A stretch of DNA of 10,958 bases from assembly GCA_016866585.1 (NCBI GenBank), contig VGMB01000035.1:1-10958 (forward strand), written 5' to 3'. The position numbers were made by a program, and so were the translations under genes. Below the pieces are notes generated by a model. The model was not told the origin of the DNA. It did not search any database and was given only the letters and a program-made list of their open reading frames with translations. Below are positions 1 to 8,281 of the stretch, one piece after another. The DNA is from Chlamydiota bacterium. Its GTDB lineage: Bacteria; Chlamydiota; Chlamydiia; Chlamydiales; Rhabdochlamydiaceae. Positions within the stretch are counted from its first letter, which is position 1. Every line of letters starts with the position of its first letter.

Positions 1-2
1 TT

Positions 3-3000
3 CTTTTTGATGGGAAAGAGCAAATAGCCCTCTTCCCATGGATGAAAGAAATACATCTCAACGAAGGACATGATGTATATAGCCTTATGCCGGAAGGATA
101 CGCAAGTGCTGATAAATGGATCCTTCGTTACCTACAAAGTGATAAGGAAATTGTAAAACACATCGGTCCAGATAACAACGACACTGCCTATGTGCTGTTT
201 AAGAGCTTCATAGAAACCGAGCTACGGAAACAAGGTTTAAACCTAAGCGATGTTGGCATGCAGCGTCAAATACTTAAAAAGCAGTTTTGTTCATGGGCAG
301 ATTGTCCTAAACCCTCTTCGTTATCGGGAAGTTACCAAGCTATAAACTGCCCATCAAGTAAACAAGACTTAATCGCTACAGCTGCTGTCGATATAAACTC
401 TCATGAGAATCCAGGTAAAAAACTAAACACTCTCGAGCTAAACCTATCCACATTAGATTATGGGTCTATCCCGATCTATTTTGAGCCTATAGGTGATGCG
501 GATCACCTCCTGCATACCACTTCAGATAATACACTGCGTCTTGATCCATCAGACAAACATATAGATGTTAAGGTCACCTACAGCACACCTTTTGAAAATA
601 GGTTCTTATCACAGAGCAAGACCTTCACTCTAACCAAAGGGACTACAGCCTCTCTTTGCTTTAGTTGTCCAGCTGAGGGATCTGAGCTTACCTCCCAGTT
701 TTATGATGATTTCAGCAAGAAAACAGAAGATCACACCAAGATAAACAGCCTTCTTGCTCTTGTGGGCATGTCATACTTTGAAAAGTGTGATAGGGCTGAA
801 AAGTCCCTTGCCCTCATACACAAAGTAATGCCAAAAACAATATGCGCCTTTGGTCTTGCTAAGCTATCACCAGATACACTGAAGGATGGCTCTGAGGTAA
901 GGCTTCCACAACTGGATATGATACGTATCAATGCAAATTGGTTACACACAATCGATCCTATGAGCCTTACCGCGCTGAGGCAATACCACACCATGCACAC
1001 TGTAGATCAGTCCTCCAATGAACACCAGACGCTGCGTGAGATCTTTAACGACCCCTTTGCCATTTCAACAGTGAAACTGTTACAACTGGCCTATGCTACA
1101 CACAAAAAAAATGGATATCAGGATGATGGCTTCATGGCCATTACGTCCTCAAATCTTGCTATCATCGAGCAAGTTAAACAACAATCTCCCATACAGTGGC
1201 AGGCAACTACAGATGTTCTTACCGCAGATGGCGATATCAGCTCATGGGCCTACGCTTATATGACTCCCGGCTTGATATCAAGCCTAGATGGGACCCATAG
1301 TGAGATTGGAGCACTGATCTTACATCCCCATCTACAATACTCCCTGCTGTCGAGCAAATCTTTAGTACTTAACGGAGGGATAGGATCGCCCTTATCTACA
1401 GATTACTGCAGCGGCAGCTGGAGCCCCAGCACTGAAAATACAACTAATTTCGAGCTCTCAGCACCGACTTTATTTCCTACACCTACCTGGACGACGCCAT
1501 CTTGGGCCACAAGCGACTCTATCCCGATTAGCAACATAGGATCGAGTGTGCCATCAGAATATTTCACATCCTCTTCTATAAAAGACTGGCAGATGACCCC
1601 CATTCATACGGATCATATAAGGAGCGTGGAGCTTCAGATCCCTTCTTTGTTCCCCTTACCTCACTTGCTAAGCCTATCTGATACCAAAACGACATCTGCG
1701 ATAGACACCTCAACATGGAGGGACGATGTTCGCTCTTTCTACAAAACTGTTATCAACCAGGTAGCAGATCCAGTAGATGTCGTTACCGGAGCTTTCTATA
1801 TAGATGAGACCGACCTGATTTTTTCTGGACCCATTTCACATGCCATACGGCGTAATTATAACAGCCAAAACCCCCTTCTCACAGAGATGGGCTACGGATG
1901 GAAGATCAACATAAACCCCTTTCTCGTAGATCAAAATGGCAAACTCTTTGCGGCAGAGCTCGACGGCACTATCATCGTATATAGCTACAACCCGGACAGC
2001 TCCCGATGGGAGCCCAATGCTGAAGACAACCCTGAGCTCACCAATCTAACCAAGCTTGGCATAGGAGCTGTAAGTCCCTTTCACTCCTACATAAAAGACA
2101 ATGTCCTATATGGCGCTGATGGATCTCAAAGATTTTTTGAGGGTGGGATATTAAAAAAATGGACAAATGCCCAAGGGAGATATCTCCTTTTTTTCTATGA
2201 CAACAAGAAGTTATCTAAAATAGAAAGCTGCACAGGTGACTCTTGTAATATCAGCTATATACCCGAAGGTAAGATCAAGGGGATCTATGCAAAAGATGGT
2301 AGACATGTCACTTATCAGTATAACGCTCAAGGAGACCTTGTCAGGGTCACGCTTCCTAGTGGTGCAGATATCGTCTATGAATATGACAGGTCCCACCGTA
2401 TCATCCGTGAGACAAAACCCTATGGTAACGTCATAGAAAACATATACGATGATCATGGACGTGTGGTTGAGCAAAGGTCCCCCGTGGGAGCAAATCAAAC
2501 GATGATAAGAGCGGCAACCTTCACCTACAGTGATGGAGAAACCACAGTTACTGATGGTGAAGGAGGATCAACTCAATATAAGATCTATAACAAGCAGATT
2601 TATAAGGTGACAGACCCGTTTGGGGCTACAACACTCCAAGCATGGTTCTTAGACTCGAGCTCATGGTTTGATCCAGAGACAGAGCAGATACTCCCCTACC
2701 ATGGAGAGGGGTCCTTTAAAAGAAGCTTAAAATGGACAAGAGATAAAAGAGGACTAAAGACCTCTTACTTATACGATAAAAAAGGCAACCCCACCTCCAT
2801 CACAATCGAAGGGGATGACCTGACAGGGTCTTTAGAAAAGGTCGTTTCAAAAAAGATCTCCTATAATGATAACAACCTACCTGTGGCAGAGGAAATATTC
2901 CACCATAAAACGGTAACATGCTACGACACAACCTTTAGATACCTACCAAAAAACATACAGTCATATTCCGATGGTACTCTTATCAGTTATAGTAATTTTG

Positions 3001-4532
3001 AGTACAACAGATTAGGTCAGCTCATAAAGCAAGATATCTCAGGCTCTATCACCCTTTGGCAGTATCATGATAGTGATCTACCCAGCATGAAAACGGACCT
3101 GACAGGGACTCAAGACCCTGACGTCATCACAACTTATCAATATAACCAGCAAGGACAGTGTATAAAGGTCCTCTCAGAAGATGGGATGCAACAGATGGCC
3201 TATGACATTATGGGCAATCTTATAGAGCATAAAAGATTCTCTAAGCAGGGCGATCTTCTTTCTGCAGAATATAATGAGTACAACTTAAACAACGCCTTGG
3301 TATGTCAGCGCAAAGGAAGTCCTTATGATACGGTCTACTTCGACTATAACAACGCCTCGCTCATTAAAGCCAAAAGGCAGCTAATATCACAGGTAATGCC
3401 TGTTGCCTATACGCTCTATGAGTATAGCCCTTGTGGATATCTTATAGAAGAGATCGATCCAAGAGGACACCTGACAAGCAGGTCCTATGATCTCATGGGA
3501 CGTGTCTCTTCTGAATCAAAAGAAGGGCACACCACACACTTTTCCTATGAACCAGGAGGCCTTCTTGCATCGAGAGCTTCACCATCTGGTGCAACAGTAA
3601 ATTACACGTACACAACAAATGGTCTACTTACTACTACAACCTATCCGGATGGGACTAGCAGCAAGGTGATCTACGACCTCCTTGGAAGAGTTATCTTAGA
3701 GACTAAAGATAGCATAACATGGAGGACTGAGTATGATGGCAACACGATCACAAAGACACATGTAGCATCGAATACGAAAGAGGTTAGTGAGCTTGACACA
3801 CGTGGTAACCTTATCAGGTTCACAGACCCGGCAGGCTATACTACGATAAGGACCTATGATGGGCTGAGTAGGATCACCTCAGAGACAACCCCCAAAGGAC
3901 AAAAGACCCTTTGGCAATACCAAGATGATCTTATCATCTGCTATCTTCCATGCGGTGAAGTTAAAACAACTCAATATGCACTGGGGCAAGCCATCAGGTC
4001 TGATATCACAGATAGCAACGGCACTCTCATCTCCTCTCTTTTGGTCTATTTTGATCCAAGTAATAGTAAAGAAGAAACCATACAAGGAAATATAAAAACC
4101 ACAACATGGAGAAATGGCCTTGGTCTTCCGACAAAAATCGAAACAGGTCTTGTAACCACAGCATACGAATACGACCTATGTGGTAACTGCATCTGCTCTA
4201 TAGATGGGGATGGATTAAAAAAGGTGAGCGTAAAGAGATTCCAGGAAACACAGAAGGCGATAAAGGAGCACCTCAAAACGGCTAAGATTTCTTTGCATTA
4301 TTTACCCCCCTATAGCCCAAATCTAAAACCGATAGAACGATTGTGGAAGTGGATGAAAGAGCGAGTGCTATACAACACGTACTATGAGTGTTTTGAGGAC
4401 TTTAGAAGAGCAATTCTTGGTTTCTTTGCGATACTAGATACCGTAGCCGCTGAGTCAATTTTAGGTCAGGATCTAAGAACCCGAGTTAGGGATACATTTA
4501 GCCCCATTCAGGCTCCTAAAGCCAACTTTTGA
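3..4532 (+). CDS. RHS/YD-repeat protein, 5'-partial, C-terminus replaced by a transposase tail
   Basis: Very large RHS-family protein, normally a secreted or surface shell protein that delivers a variable C-terminal toxin. The frame stays open from base 3, reading L-F-D-G-K-E-Q-I-A-L-F-P-W before the first ATG at 42, which has no Shine-Dalgarno, so the true start lies left of the window. Numbering from that ATG: residues 1-90 may be the end of a transglutaminase-like region (tentative); 90-570 are unrecognised and rich in Ser/Thr/Pro; residue 576 begins DPVDVVTGAFYIDETDL, the typical RHS entry motif (DUF6531-like), followed by RRNYNSQ and GYGW; about 758-1394 carry at least 15 YD repeats such as YEYDRSHRIIRETKPYGN and YDLMGRVSSESKEG. 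After IDGDGLKK (1387-1394) the sequence switches to an IS630 transposase end. No RHS core ending (DPxG type) or toxin domain follows, so the protein is probably truncated and possibly non-functional. Sampled stretches are 47-50% GC, richer than the genes to the right. Confidence 0.88.
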   Translation, partial: LFDGKEQIALFPWMKEIHLNEGHDVYSLMPEGYASADKWILRYLQSDKEIVKHIGPDNNDTAYVLFKSFIETELRKQGLNLSDVGMQRQILKKQFCSWADCPKPSSLSGSYQAINCPSSKQDLIATAAVDINSHENPGKKLNTLELNLSTLDYGSIPIYFEPIGDADHLLHTTSDNTLRLDPSDKHIDVKVTYSTPFENRFLSQSKTFTLTKGTTASLCFSCPAEGSELTSQFYDDFSKKTEDHTKINSLLALVGMSYFEKCDRAEKSLALIHKVMPKTICAFGLAKLSPDTLKDGSEVRLPQLDMIRINANWLHTIDPMSLTALRQYHTMHTVDQSSNEHQTLREIFNDPFAISTVKLLQLAYATHKKNGYQDDGFMAITSSNLAIIEQVKQQSPIQWQATTDVLTADGDISSWAYAYMTPGLISSLDGTHSEIGALILHPHLQYSLLSSKSLVLNGGIGSPLSTDYCSGSWSPSTENTTNFELSAPTLFPTPTWTTPSWATSDSIPISNIGSSVPSEYFTSSSIKDWQMTPIHTDHIRSVELQIPSLFPLPHLLSLSDTKTTSAIDTSTWRDDVRSFYKTVINQVADPVDVVTGAFYIDETDLIFSGPISHAIRRNYNSQNPLLTEMGYGWKININPFLVDQNGKLFAAELDGTIIVYSYNPDSSRWEPNAEDNPELTNLTKLGIGAVSPFHSYIKDNVLYGADGSQRFFEGGILKKWTNAQGRYLLFFYDNKKLSKIESCTGDSCNISYIPEGKIKGIYAKDGRHVTYQYNAQGDLVRVTLPSGADIVYEYDRSHRIIRETKPYGNVIENIYDDHGRVVEQRSPVGANQTMIRAATFTYSDGETTVTDGEGGSTQYKIYNKQIYKVTDPFGATTLQAWFLDSSSWFDPETEQILPYHGEGSFKRSLKWTRDKRGLKTSYLYDKKGNPTSITIEGDDLTGSLEKVVSKKISYNDNNLPVAEEIFHHKTVTCYDTTFRYLPKNIQSYSDGTLISYSNFEYNRLGQLIKQDISGSITLWQYHDSDLPSMKTDLTGTQDPDVITTYQYNQQGQCIKVLSEDGMQQMAYDIMGNLIEHKRFSKQGDLLSAEYNEYNLNNALVCQRKGSPYDTVYFDYNNASLIKAKRQLISQVMPVAYTLYEYSPCGYLIEEIDPRGHLTSRSYDLMGRVSSESKEGHTTHFSYEPGGLLASRASPSGATVNYTYTTNGLLTTTTYPDGTSSKVIYDLLGRVILETKDSITWRTEYDGNTITKTHVASNTKEVSELDTRGNLIRFTDPAGYTTIRTYDGLSRITSETTPKGQKTLWQYQDDLIICYLPCGEVKTTQYALGQAIRSDITDSNGTLISSLLVYFDPSNSKEETIQGNIKTTTWRNGLGLPTKIETGLVTTAYEYDLCGNCICSIDGDGLKKVSVKRFQETQKAIKEHLKTAKISLHYLPPYSPNLKPIERLWKWMKERVLYNTYYECFEDFRRAILGFFAILDTVAAESILGQDLRTRVRDTFSPIQAPKANF
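4227..4532 (+). mobile_element. C-terminal remnant of an IS630-family transposase fused to the RHS frame
   Basis: The last ~100 codons of the RHS frame encode a typical IS630/Tc1-like DDE transposase C-terminus: LHYLPPYSPNLKPIERLWKW, where the Glu of PIE (residue 1432 counted from the ATG at 42) is the third catalytic acid. In DD34E enzymes the second Asp lies about 35 residues earlier, at ~1397; here that place reads SVKRF with no Asp, so the fragment begins right at or after the second catalytic residue. Both catalytic Asp residues and the N-terminal helix-turn-helix are absent, so it cannot encode active transposase. The left boundary (about 4212-4240) is inferred from where YD-repeat similarity stops. 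The right IS end, probably shortly after the stop codon, could not be defined: I saw no matching terminal inverted repeat. Confidence 0.82.
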
Positions 4533-4601
4533 GTTTCCTTGGGTATAAAATGAGAACATGTGGAAAATCCACTTACAACATAAGTTGCATGCTTGAATTA
4601 C

Positions 4602-4639
4602 TTAAAAAGCCACTATCAAAATAAATAATGGCTTTTTTT
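4602..4639. terminator. Probable bidirectional rho-independent terminator between convergent genes
   Basis: An AAAAAGCCA arm (4604-4612) pairs with TGGCTTTTT (4629-4637) around a 16-nt loop. The plus strand ends in seven Ts and the minus strand in five Ts, so it can stop transcription from both the RHS gene and the converging pdh operon, whose pdhC stop codon lies at 4646-4648. The stem is AT-rich apart from the GCC/GGC core, so strength is uncertain. Confidence 0.72.
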
Positions 4640-4645
4640 AATAAA

Positions 4646-5950
4646 TTAAATAAGAAGAGTGGCTGGATTTTCGAGATACTTCTGAAGAGTTTTAATAAAC
4701 TTAGCTCCATCAGCTCCGTCAACAACTCTATGGTCAGCAGAAAGTGTAACCGTCATAACTTTACCTGGAACAACTTGTCCATTTTTTACAACAGGCTTAT
4801 CTTCAATCCCACCTATACATAAGATACCCGCCTGTGGTGGATTAATAACACCGGTAAAACCAGAAACTCCAAACATACCCAAATTAGAAATGGTAAAAGA
4901 ACCACCTACATACTCTTCTCTGTTTAGTTTTCCCTCTTTTGCTCTTTGAGCAAGAGTTTTGACTTCAGCTGATAGTTCACCTAGATTTTTGTAATCAGCA
5001 TGTCGAACTATAGGGGTAATAAGACCAGCCGGAACACTTACCGCTACTGATATGTCTATTGTCTTAAAGCGAATAATAGAAGAGGTCACTGAGTTAAATC
5101 CACTGTTCATCTCTGGATGCTCTCTTAAAGAAAGAGCAACAGCTCGGAGAACTATGTCATTAAATGTTATTTTATGACCAATAACCTTAAGCTGATCTCT
5201 AACTGCGATCATTTGATCTGCTAAGATCTCTTGCGAAACGTAAAAATGCGGTATGAAGCTCTTAGACTGCTGTAATCTTTGTCCTACTACCTTTCTCATC
5301 GGAGAAAGAGGAATCTCTTCATAGGTGCCAGGTGCTACTGTCGGTTGTCCTTTTGAACTAAAGGCAACTAGAGCTGCAGGCTGAGCTGATGCGATATCTC
5401 TGCTCAAAATCCTTCCATTTGGTCCGCTGCCCTTTGCTGTAGAGATATCTAACCCTTTTTCATTTGCAAGTTTTTTTGCAAGAGGAGAAGCAATCAATCT
5501 ACCTTGGCGTGTAGAATCAGAGGAAAAAACATAAGAGGCTAAAGGGGGCTCAGGAACAAACGATGGTTGCGTCATACTAGCCGCTGCGGGCTTAACTTCT
5601 TGAGGTCTTGACTCAACTGCAGTTTCTGATGAAACCTTTTCTTCAACTTTTGGAGTTTCTTTAGCTTGTTGCGCTATACCTTCAGGAACATATCCCTCAA
5701 TACTTTCATCAGACTTCTCAGTAAAAATAGCCACAGCTTGATTGACAGAAGCTTCCTTACCTTCTTCAACAATGATCTTTCGTAAAAAACCAGCATCTAA
5801 GGCAGTATGTTCAACAGTTGCTTTATCTGTAGCGACTTCAAATAGCACATCGCCTACTTTAACTTGATCTCCAACTTTTTTGCGCCACTTTGTAATAGTA
5901 CCTTCTTCCATTGTAGGAGAAAGCTTTGGCATCGTCAGTGTAAATGGCAT
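4646..5950 (-). CDS. pdhC: Pyruvate dehydrogenase E2, dihydrolipoamide acetyltransferase
   Basis: Core E2 subunit of the pyruvate dehydrogenase complex: it accepts the acetyl group on a lipoyl-lysine and transfers it to CoA in the cytoplasm. The 434 residues show one N-terminal lipoyl domain (about 3-78) with the modified lysine in ATDKATVE (K43), a flexible Pro/Ala/Glu-rich linker (~83-148), a peripheral subunit-binding domain (151-187; LIASPLAKKLANEKG and GSGPNGRILSRDI), a second short linker, and the acetyltransferase domain (~211-434) ending with the catalytic DHRVVDGADGA motif (H407, D411). Length is normal for a single-lipoyl bacterial/chlamydial E2. A Shine-Dalgarno AAGGGAG (5962-5968) overlaps the pdhB stop codon and sits 11 nt before the ATG, supporting this start and suggesting coupled translation. 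It is the last gene of the pdhABC operon; E3 must be encoded elsewhere. Confidence 0.97.
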   Translation of the reverse strand: MPFTLTMPKLSPTMEEGTITKWRKKVGDQVKVGDVLFEVATDKATVEHTALDAGFLRKIIVEEGKEASVNQAVAIFTEKSDESIEGYVPEGIAQQAKETPKVEEKVSSETAVESRPQEVKPAAASMTQPSFVPEPPLASYVFSSDSTRQGRLIASPLAKKLANEKGLDISTAKGSGPNGRILSRDIASAQPAALVAFSSKGQPTVAPGTYEEIPLSPMRKVVGQRLQQSKSFIPHFYVSQEILADQMIAVRDQLKVIGHKITFNDIVLRAVALSLREHPEMNSGFNSVTSSIIRFKTIDISVAVSVPAGLITPIVRHADYKNLGELSAEVKTLAQRAKEGKLNREEYVGGSFTISNLGMFGVSGFTGVINPPQAGILCIGGIEDKPVVKNGQVVPGKVMTVTLSADHRVVDGADGAKFIKTLQKYLENPATLLI

Positions 5951-5966
5951 ATAAATTCTTACTCCC

Positions 5967-6947
5967 TTATGCTAAGACCTGGTTAACAGCCTCGATAATT
6001 CTTTCTTTAGTAGGCATTGTTTCTTTTTCGAGTACCTTCGAATATGGCATTGGAGTCTCTTTTTGAGTTACTCTTTTTATTGGAGCATCTAAATAATCAA
6101 AACAATGCTCATTAATTTGGAAGGCAACTTCAGCACAGATTCCCGAATACCAATGTCCTTCTTCAACCAAAACACAATGATTCGTTTTTTTCACAGACTC
6201 ACAAATAGTGGCGATATCTAAAGGTTTTATTGTACGAAGGTCAATGACCTCAGCCTTTATTCCTTTTTTAAGCAACTCTTGTGCTGCTTGCTTACATAAA
6301 TTAACCATTCTACTATGAGAAACGAGCGTAACATGTGTTCCTTCTACAACAACCTTAGCTTTACCGATAGGAACTAAATACTCCTCTGTCGGAATTTCCA
6401 TTTTTTCGCCGTAGCTTAGTTCATTTTCTAGAAATAAAATTGGATTGTTGTTTCTTATAGCAGACTTTAAAAGACCTTTTGCATCGTAAGCATTACTTGG
6501 AGCTAAGATAATCAGGCCAGGAAAATTACCATATATAGCTTCTACGCAGTGGGAGTGCTGAGATGAAACCTGTGCCGCTGCTCCATTTGGGCCTCTGAAT
6601 ACAATAGGAACACTAAATCTATTTCCAGACATATAGTGCATCTTAATAGCATTTGAGACGATCTGATCGAACGCTACAAAGGAAAAGTTAAAACTCATGA
6701 ACTCGACAACAGGACGAAGACCTGTCATAGCAGCACCGATAGCTAGGCCCGCAAATCCAAGTTCTGAAATAGGTGTATCGAGTACACGATGTGGGCCCCA
6801 TTTATCGAGCATTCCCTTAGTAACTTTATAAGCCCCATTATATTCAGCTACTTCTTCACCTAGAATGAATACTCTAGAGTCTCTTTGCATTTCTTCATCG
6901 AGAGCTTGTCGGATTGCTTCCCTTATTTCTACTGTCTGCATTGGCAT
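5967..6947 (-). CDS. pdhB: Pyruvate dehydrogenase E1 component, beta subunit
   Basis: Beta subunit of the E1 heterotetramer that decarboxylates pyruvate with thiamine diphosphate and reductively acetylates E2 lipoyl groups. The 326 residues match the family length. Landmarks: LGEEVAEYNGAYKVTKG near residues 29-45; TPISELGFAGLAIGAAMTG with E62, equivalent to the Glu that activates the ThDP aminopyrimidine; EFMSFNFSFVAFDQI (81-95) of the active-site wall; RGPNGAAAQVSSQHS with the active-site H130; and the C-terminal transketolase domain from about 195, including LRTIKPLD and VEEGHWYSGICAE. An AAGGA (6958-6962) lies 10 nt before the ATG at 6947; a second ATG two codons in (MPM) is a possible alternative start. 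The gap to the pdhA stop codon is 18 nt and to pdhC 16 nt, consistent with one transcript. Confidence 0.97.
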   Translation of the reverse strand: MPMQTVEIREAIRQALDEEMQRDSRVFILGEEVAEYNGAYKVTKGMLDKWGPHRVLDTPISELGFAGLAIGAAMTGLRPVVEFMSFNFSFVAFDQIVSNAIKMHYMSGNRFSVPIVFRGPNGAAAQVSSQHSHCVEAIYGNFPGLIILAPSNAYDAKGLLKSAIRNNNPILFLENELSYGEKMEIPTEEYLVPIGKAKVVVEGTHVTLVSHSRMVNLCKQAAQELLKKGIKAEVIDLRTIKPLDIATICESVKKTNHCVLVEEGHWYSGICAEVAFQINEHCFDYLDAPIKRVTQKETPMPYSKVLEKETMPTKERIIEAVNQVLA

Positions 6948-6965
6948 AATTACTCAATCCTTATG

Positions 6966-8006
6966 TTATGGGGCAAATACATCTTCTTCTAATGATACAG
7001 GACTTGGCCACGGACTTTCGTCTGCATATTTCATGGCAGCAATAACTATATCTTTTTGGGTCTTATCCATATTGTGATATTCTTCTTCAGATAAAATTCC
7101 ATAGGTCGACAATGTCTTAAGCATAATAGCTAGAGGATCTCTTTGCATACATTCACTTAAATTTTCTTTAGATCTATACAGGCCTGGATCTGATATAGAA
7201 TGACCTCTGAATCTTTCTGTGACCACTTCTACTAAAACAGGTCTTGAAGTCTTCTTACATTCTTCATAGATATGTTTAAATCCTTGATAGCAGTTAAAGA
7301 AATCCATACCATCTAGAGTGTAACTTTTCATATTATAACCAACAGCCTTAGTTTCTGCTATAGGTTCAACACATATCGCTCTTGAAGCACCGGTTCCCAT
7401 TCCCCACTTGTTATTTTCTATCACATAGATACAAGGCAAATCCCATAAGGATGCTAGATTTAACGACTCGTGAAAAGCACCTTGGGCAACTGCACCTTCA
7501 CCACAAAAGGTTATTCCAACTTCTTTTACATCTGTTTTTCCAAGAACGTCTTTAGCATATTTAATAGAGAATGCAGCACCTGTTCCTACAGGAAATTGAC
7601 CACCCACTATACCGTGACCACCAAGGAGTTGATCTGTAAAAAAGTGCATAGAACCACCACGGCCTCTAGCATTCCCATTTTCCTTACCATACAACTCTGC
7701 CATCAGTTCATTAGGCGTAGCACCGAGGAGAAGAGCTAGGGCATGACAACGATAGGTAGTTACCCACCACTGATTTTTTCCCATAGCAGCTATCGCTCCA
7801 GCTTGAATAGCTTCTTGCCCTATGTATGAATGAAAAAATCCACCGATCTTACCTTGTTGATAAGCTGCTTCTGCGCGCAACTCAAAATTACGGATCAAAA
7901 GCATATGACTTAGATGCTGTAATATATTTTCTTTTCCAAGGTCTGCTATAGCTTTTTCTGCATCACTTTTAAAAAAATGATACTTAGATGCCGAATCTTT
8001 ACTCAT
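6966..8006 (-). CDS. pdhA: Pyruvate dehydrogenase E1 component, alpha subunit
   Basis: Alpha subunit of E1, binding thiamine diphosphate and Mg2+ and committing pyruvate to acetyl-CoA. In 346 residues: YQQGKIGGFFHSYIGQEA (49-66), the typical E1-alpha entrance; YRCHALAL (85-92); NARGRGGSMHF (112-122); GHGIVGGQFPVGTGAA (130-145); the ThDP motif CGEGAVAQGAFHESLN through ENNKWGMGT (N198, N199); and the phosphorylation-loop-like RFRGHSISDPGLYRSK (265-280) with H269. The metal-binding motif normally starts GDG, but here codon 170 (GAA, 7497-7499) makes it GEG, a conservative but unusual Asp-to-Glu change at a Mg2+ ligand. The start at 8006 has only a weak ribosome-binding signal and lies about 15 nt after a strong -10 box, so the transcript leader is very short. 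First gene of pdhABC. Confidence 0.97.
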   Translation of the reverse strand: MSKDSASKYHFFKSDAEKAIADLGKENILQHLSHMLLIRNFELRAEAAYQQGKIGGFFHSYIGQEAIQAGAIAAMGKNQWWVTTYRCHALALLLGATPNELMAELYGKENGNARGRGGSMHFFTDQLLGGHGIVGGQFPVGTGAAFSIKYAKDVLGKTDVKEVGITFCGEGAVAQGAFHESLNLASLWDLPCIYVIENNKWGMGTGASRAICVEPIAETKAVGYNMKSYTLDGMDFFNCYQGFKHIYEECKKTSRPVLVEVVTERFRGHSISDPGLYRSKENLSECMQRDPLAIMLKTLSTYGILSEEEYHNMDKTQKDIVIAAMKYADESPWPSPVSLEEDVFAP

Positions 8007-8021
8007 TTCACTGGCCTACAG

Positions 8022-8050
8022 ATTATATAATAAATGAAAAATGGTATCAA
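8022..8050 (-). promoter_or_regulatory. Predicted sigma-70-type promoter of the pdhABC operon
   Basis: Read on the minus strand: -35 box TTGATA (8050-8045), 17-nt spacer, -10 box TATAAT (8027-8022, full consensus). Predicted transcription start is about 8015-8017, only ~9-11 nt before the pdhA ATG at 8006. The leader would be CTGTAGGCCAGTGAA or shorter, with an AGG at its very 5' end as the only Shine-Dalgarno candidate. Confidence 0.75.
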
Positions 8051-8281
8051 AATTTGTGAAGACTTTCCCTATGCTGAAAGCAGGCCAGATTTCACCGACT
8101 TGCAACACTCTAGCGCTGCATCCTACTGAGCATGAGCTTCAAGGACATATAAAATATCCTAGCTGTATCTTCCCACAGAGCTATATATTGTACTAGGAAA
8201 GGAAAATTTAAAACAAGAGATGACTTACATCCAAGCCAAGGAAGGTAGTTCAAGGTCTTCAATAAAAAAACCGATGTTTAC
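8051..8281. other. Intergenic stretch upstream of the pdh promoter, no convincing gene
   Basis: About 230 bp between the pdh promoter and the stop codon of the small lipoprotein gene. No tRNA or confident RNA fold was seen. It overlaps a 51-codon plus-strand frame (8041-8196, ATG with no Shine-Dalgarno, overlapping the pdh -35 box) that matches nothing I recognise. Perfect 8-nt inverted repeats GTACTAGG (8190-8197) and CCTAGTAC (8281-8288) flank 83 bp. An A7 run at 8264-8270 gives a T run on the minus strand just after the lipoprotein stop, preceded by only a 4-bp AAAC/GTTT stem, a weak terminator candidate. Confidence 0.4.

Noticed and set aside
4560..4592. Small inverted repeats GTGGA-AAA-TCCAC and CAAC-ATAA-GTTG after the RHS/transposase stop
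   Set aside because: Only 4-5 bp stems without a T run; could belong to the IS630 end but no matching left end exists in the window to prove it.
4628..4822. Plus-strand frame opposite the 3' end of pdhC
   Set aside because: Antisense shadow of the acetyltransferase domain; no promoter or ribosome-binding site and implausible composition.
8011..8089. Inverted repeat CTGGCCT (8011-8017) / AGGCCAG (8083-8089) spanning the pdh promoter
   Set aside because: Seven bases at 65-nt distance is compatible with chance and no regulator site of this type is known to me here.
8041..8196. 51-codon plus-strand frame (starts MVSKFVKTFP, ends PQSYILY)
   Set aside because: No Shine-Dalgarno, overlaps the -35 box of the pdh promoter, and the sequence matches no family I recognise. 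Could be a gene remnant but cannot be supported.
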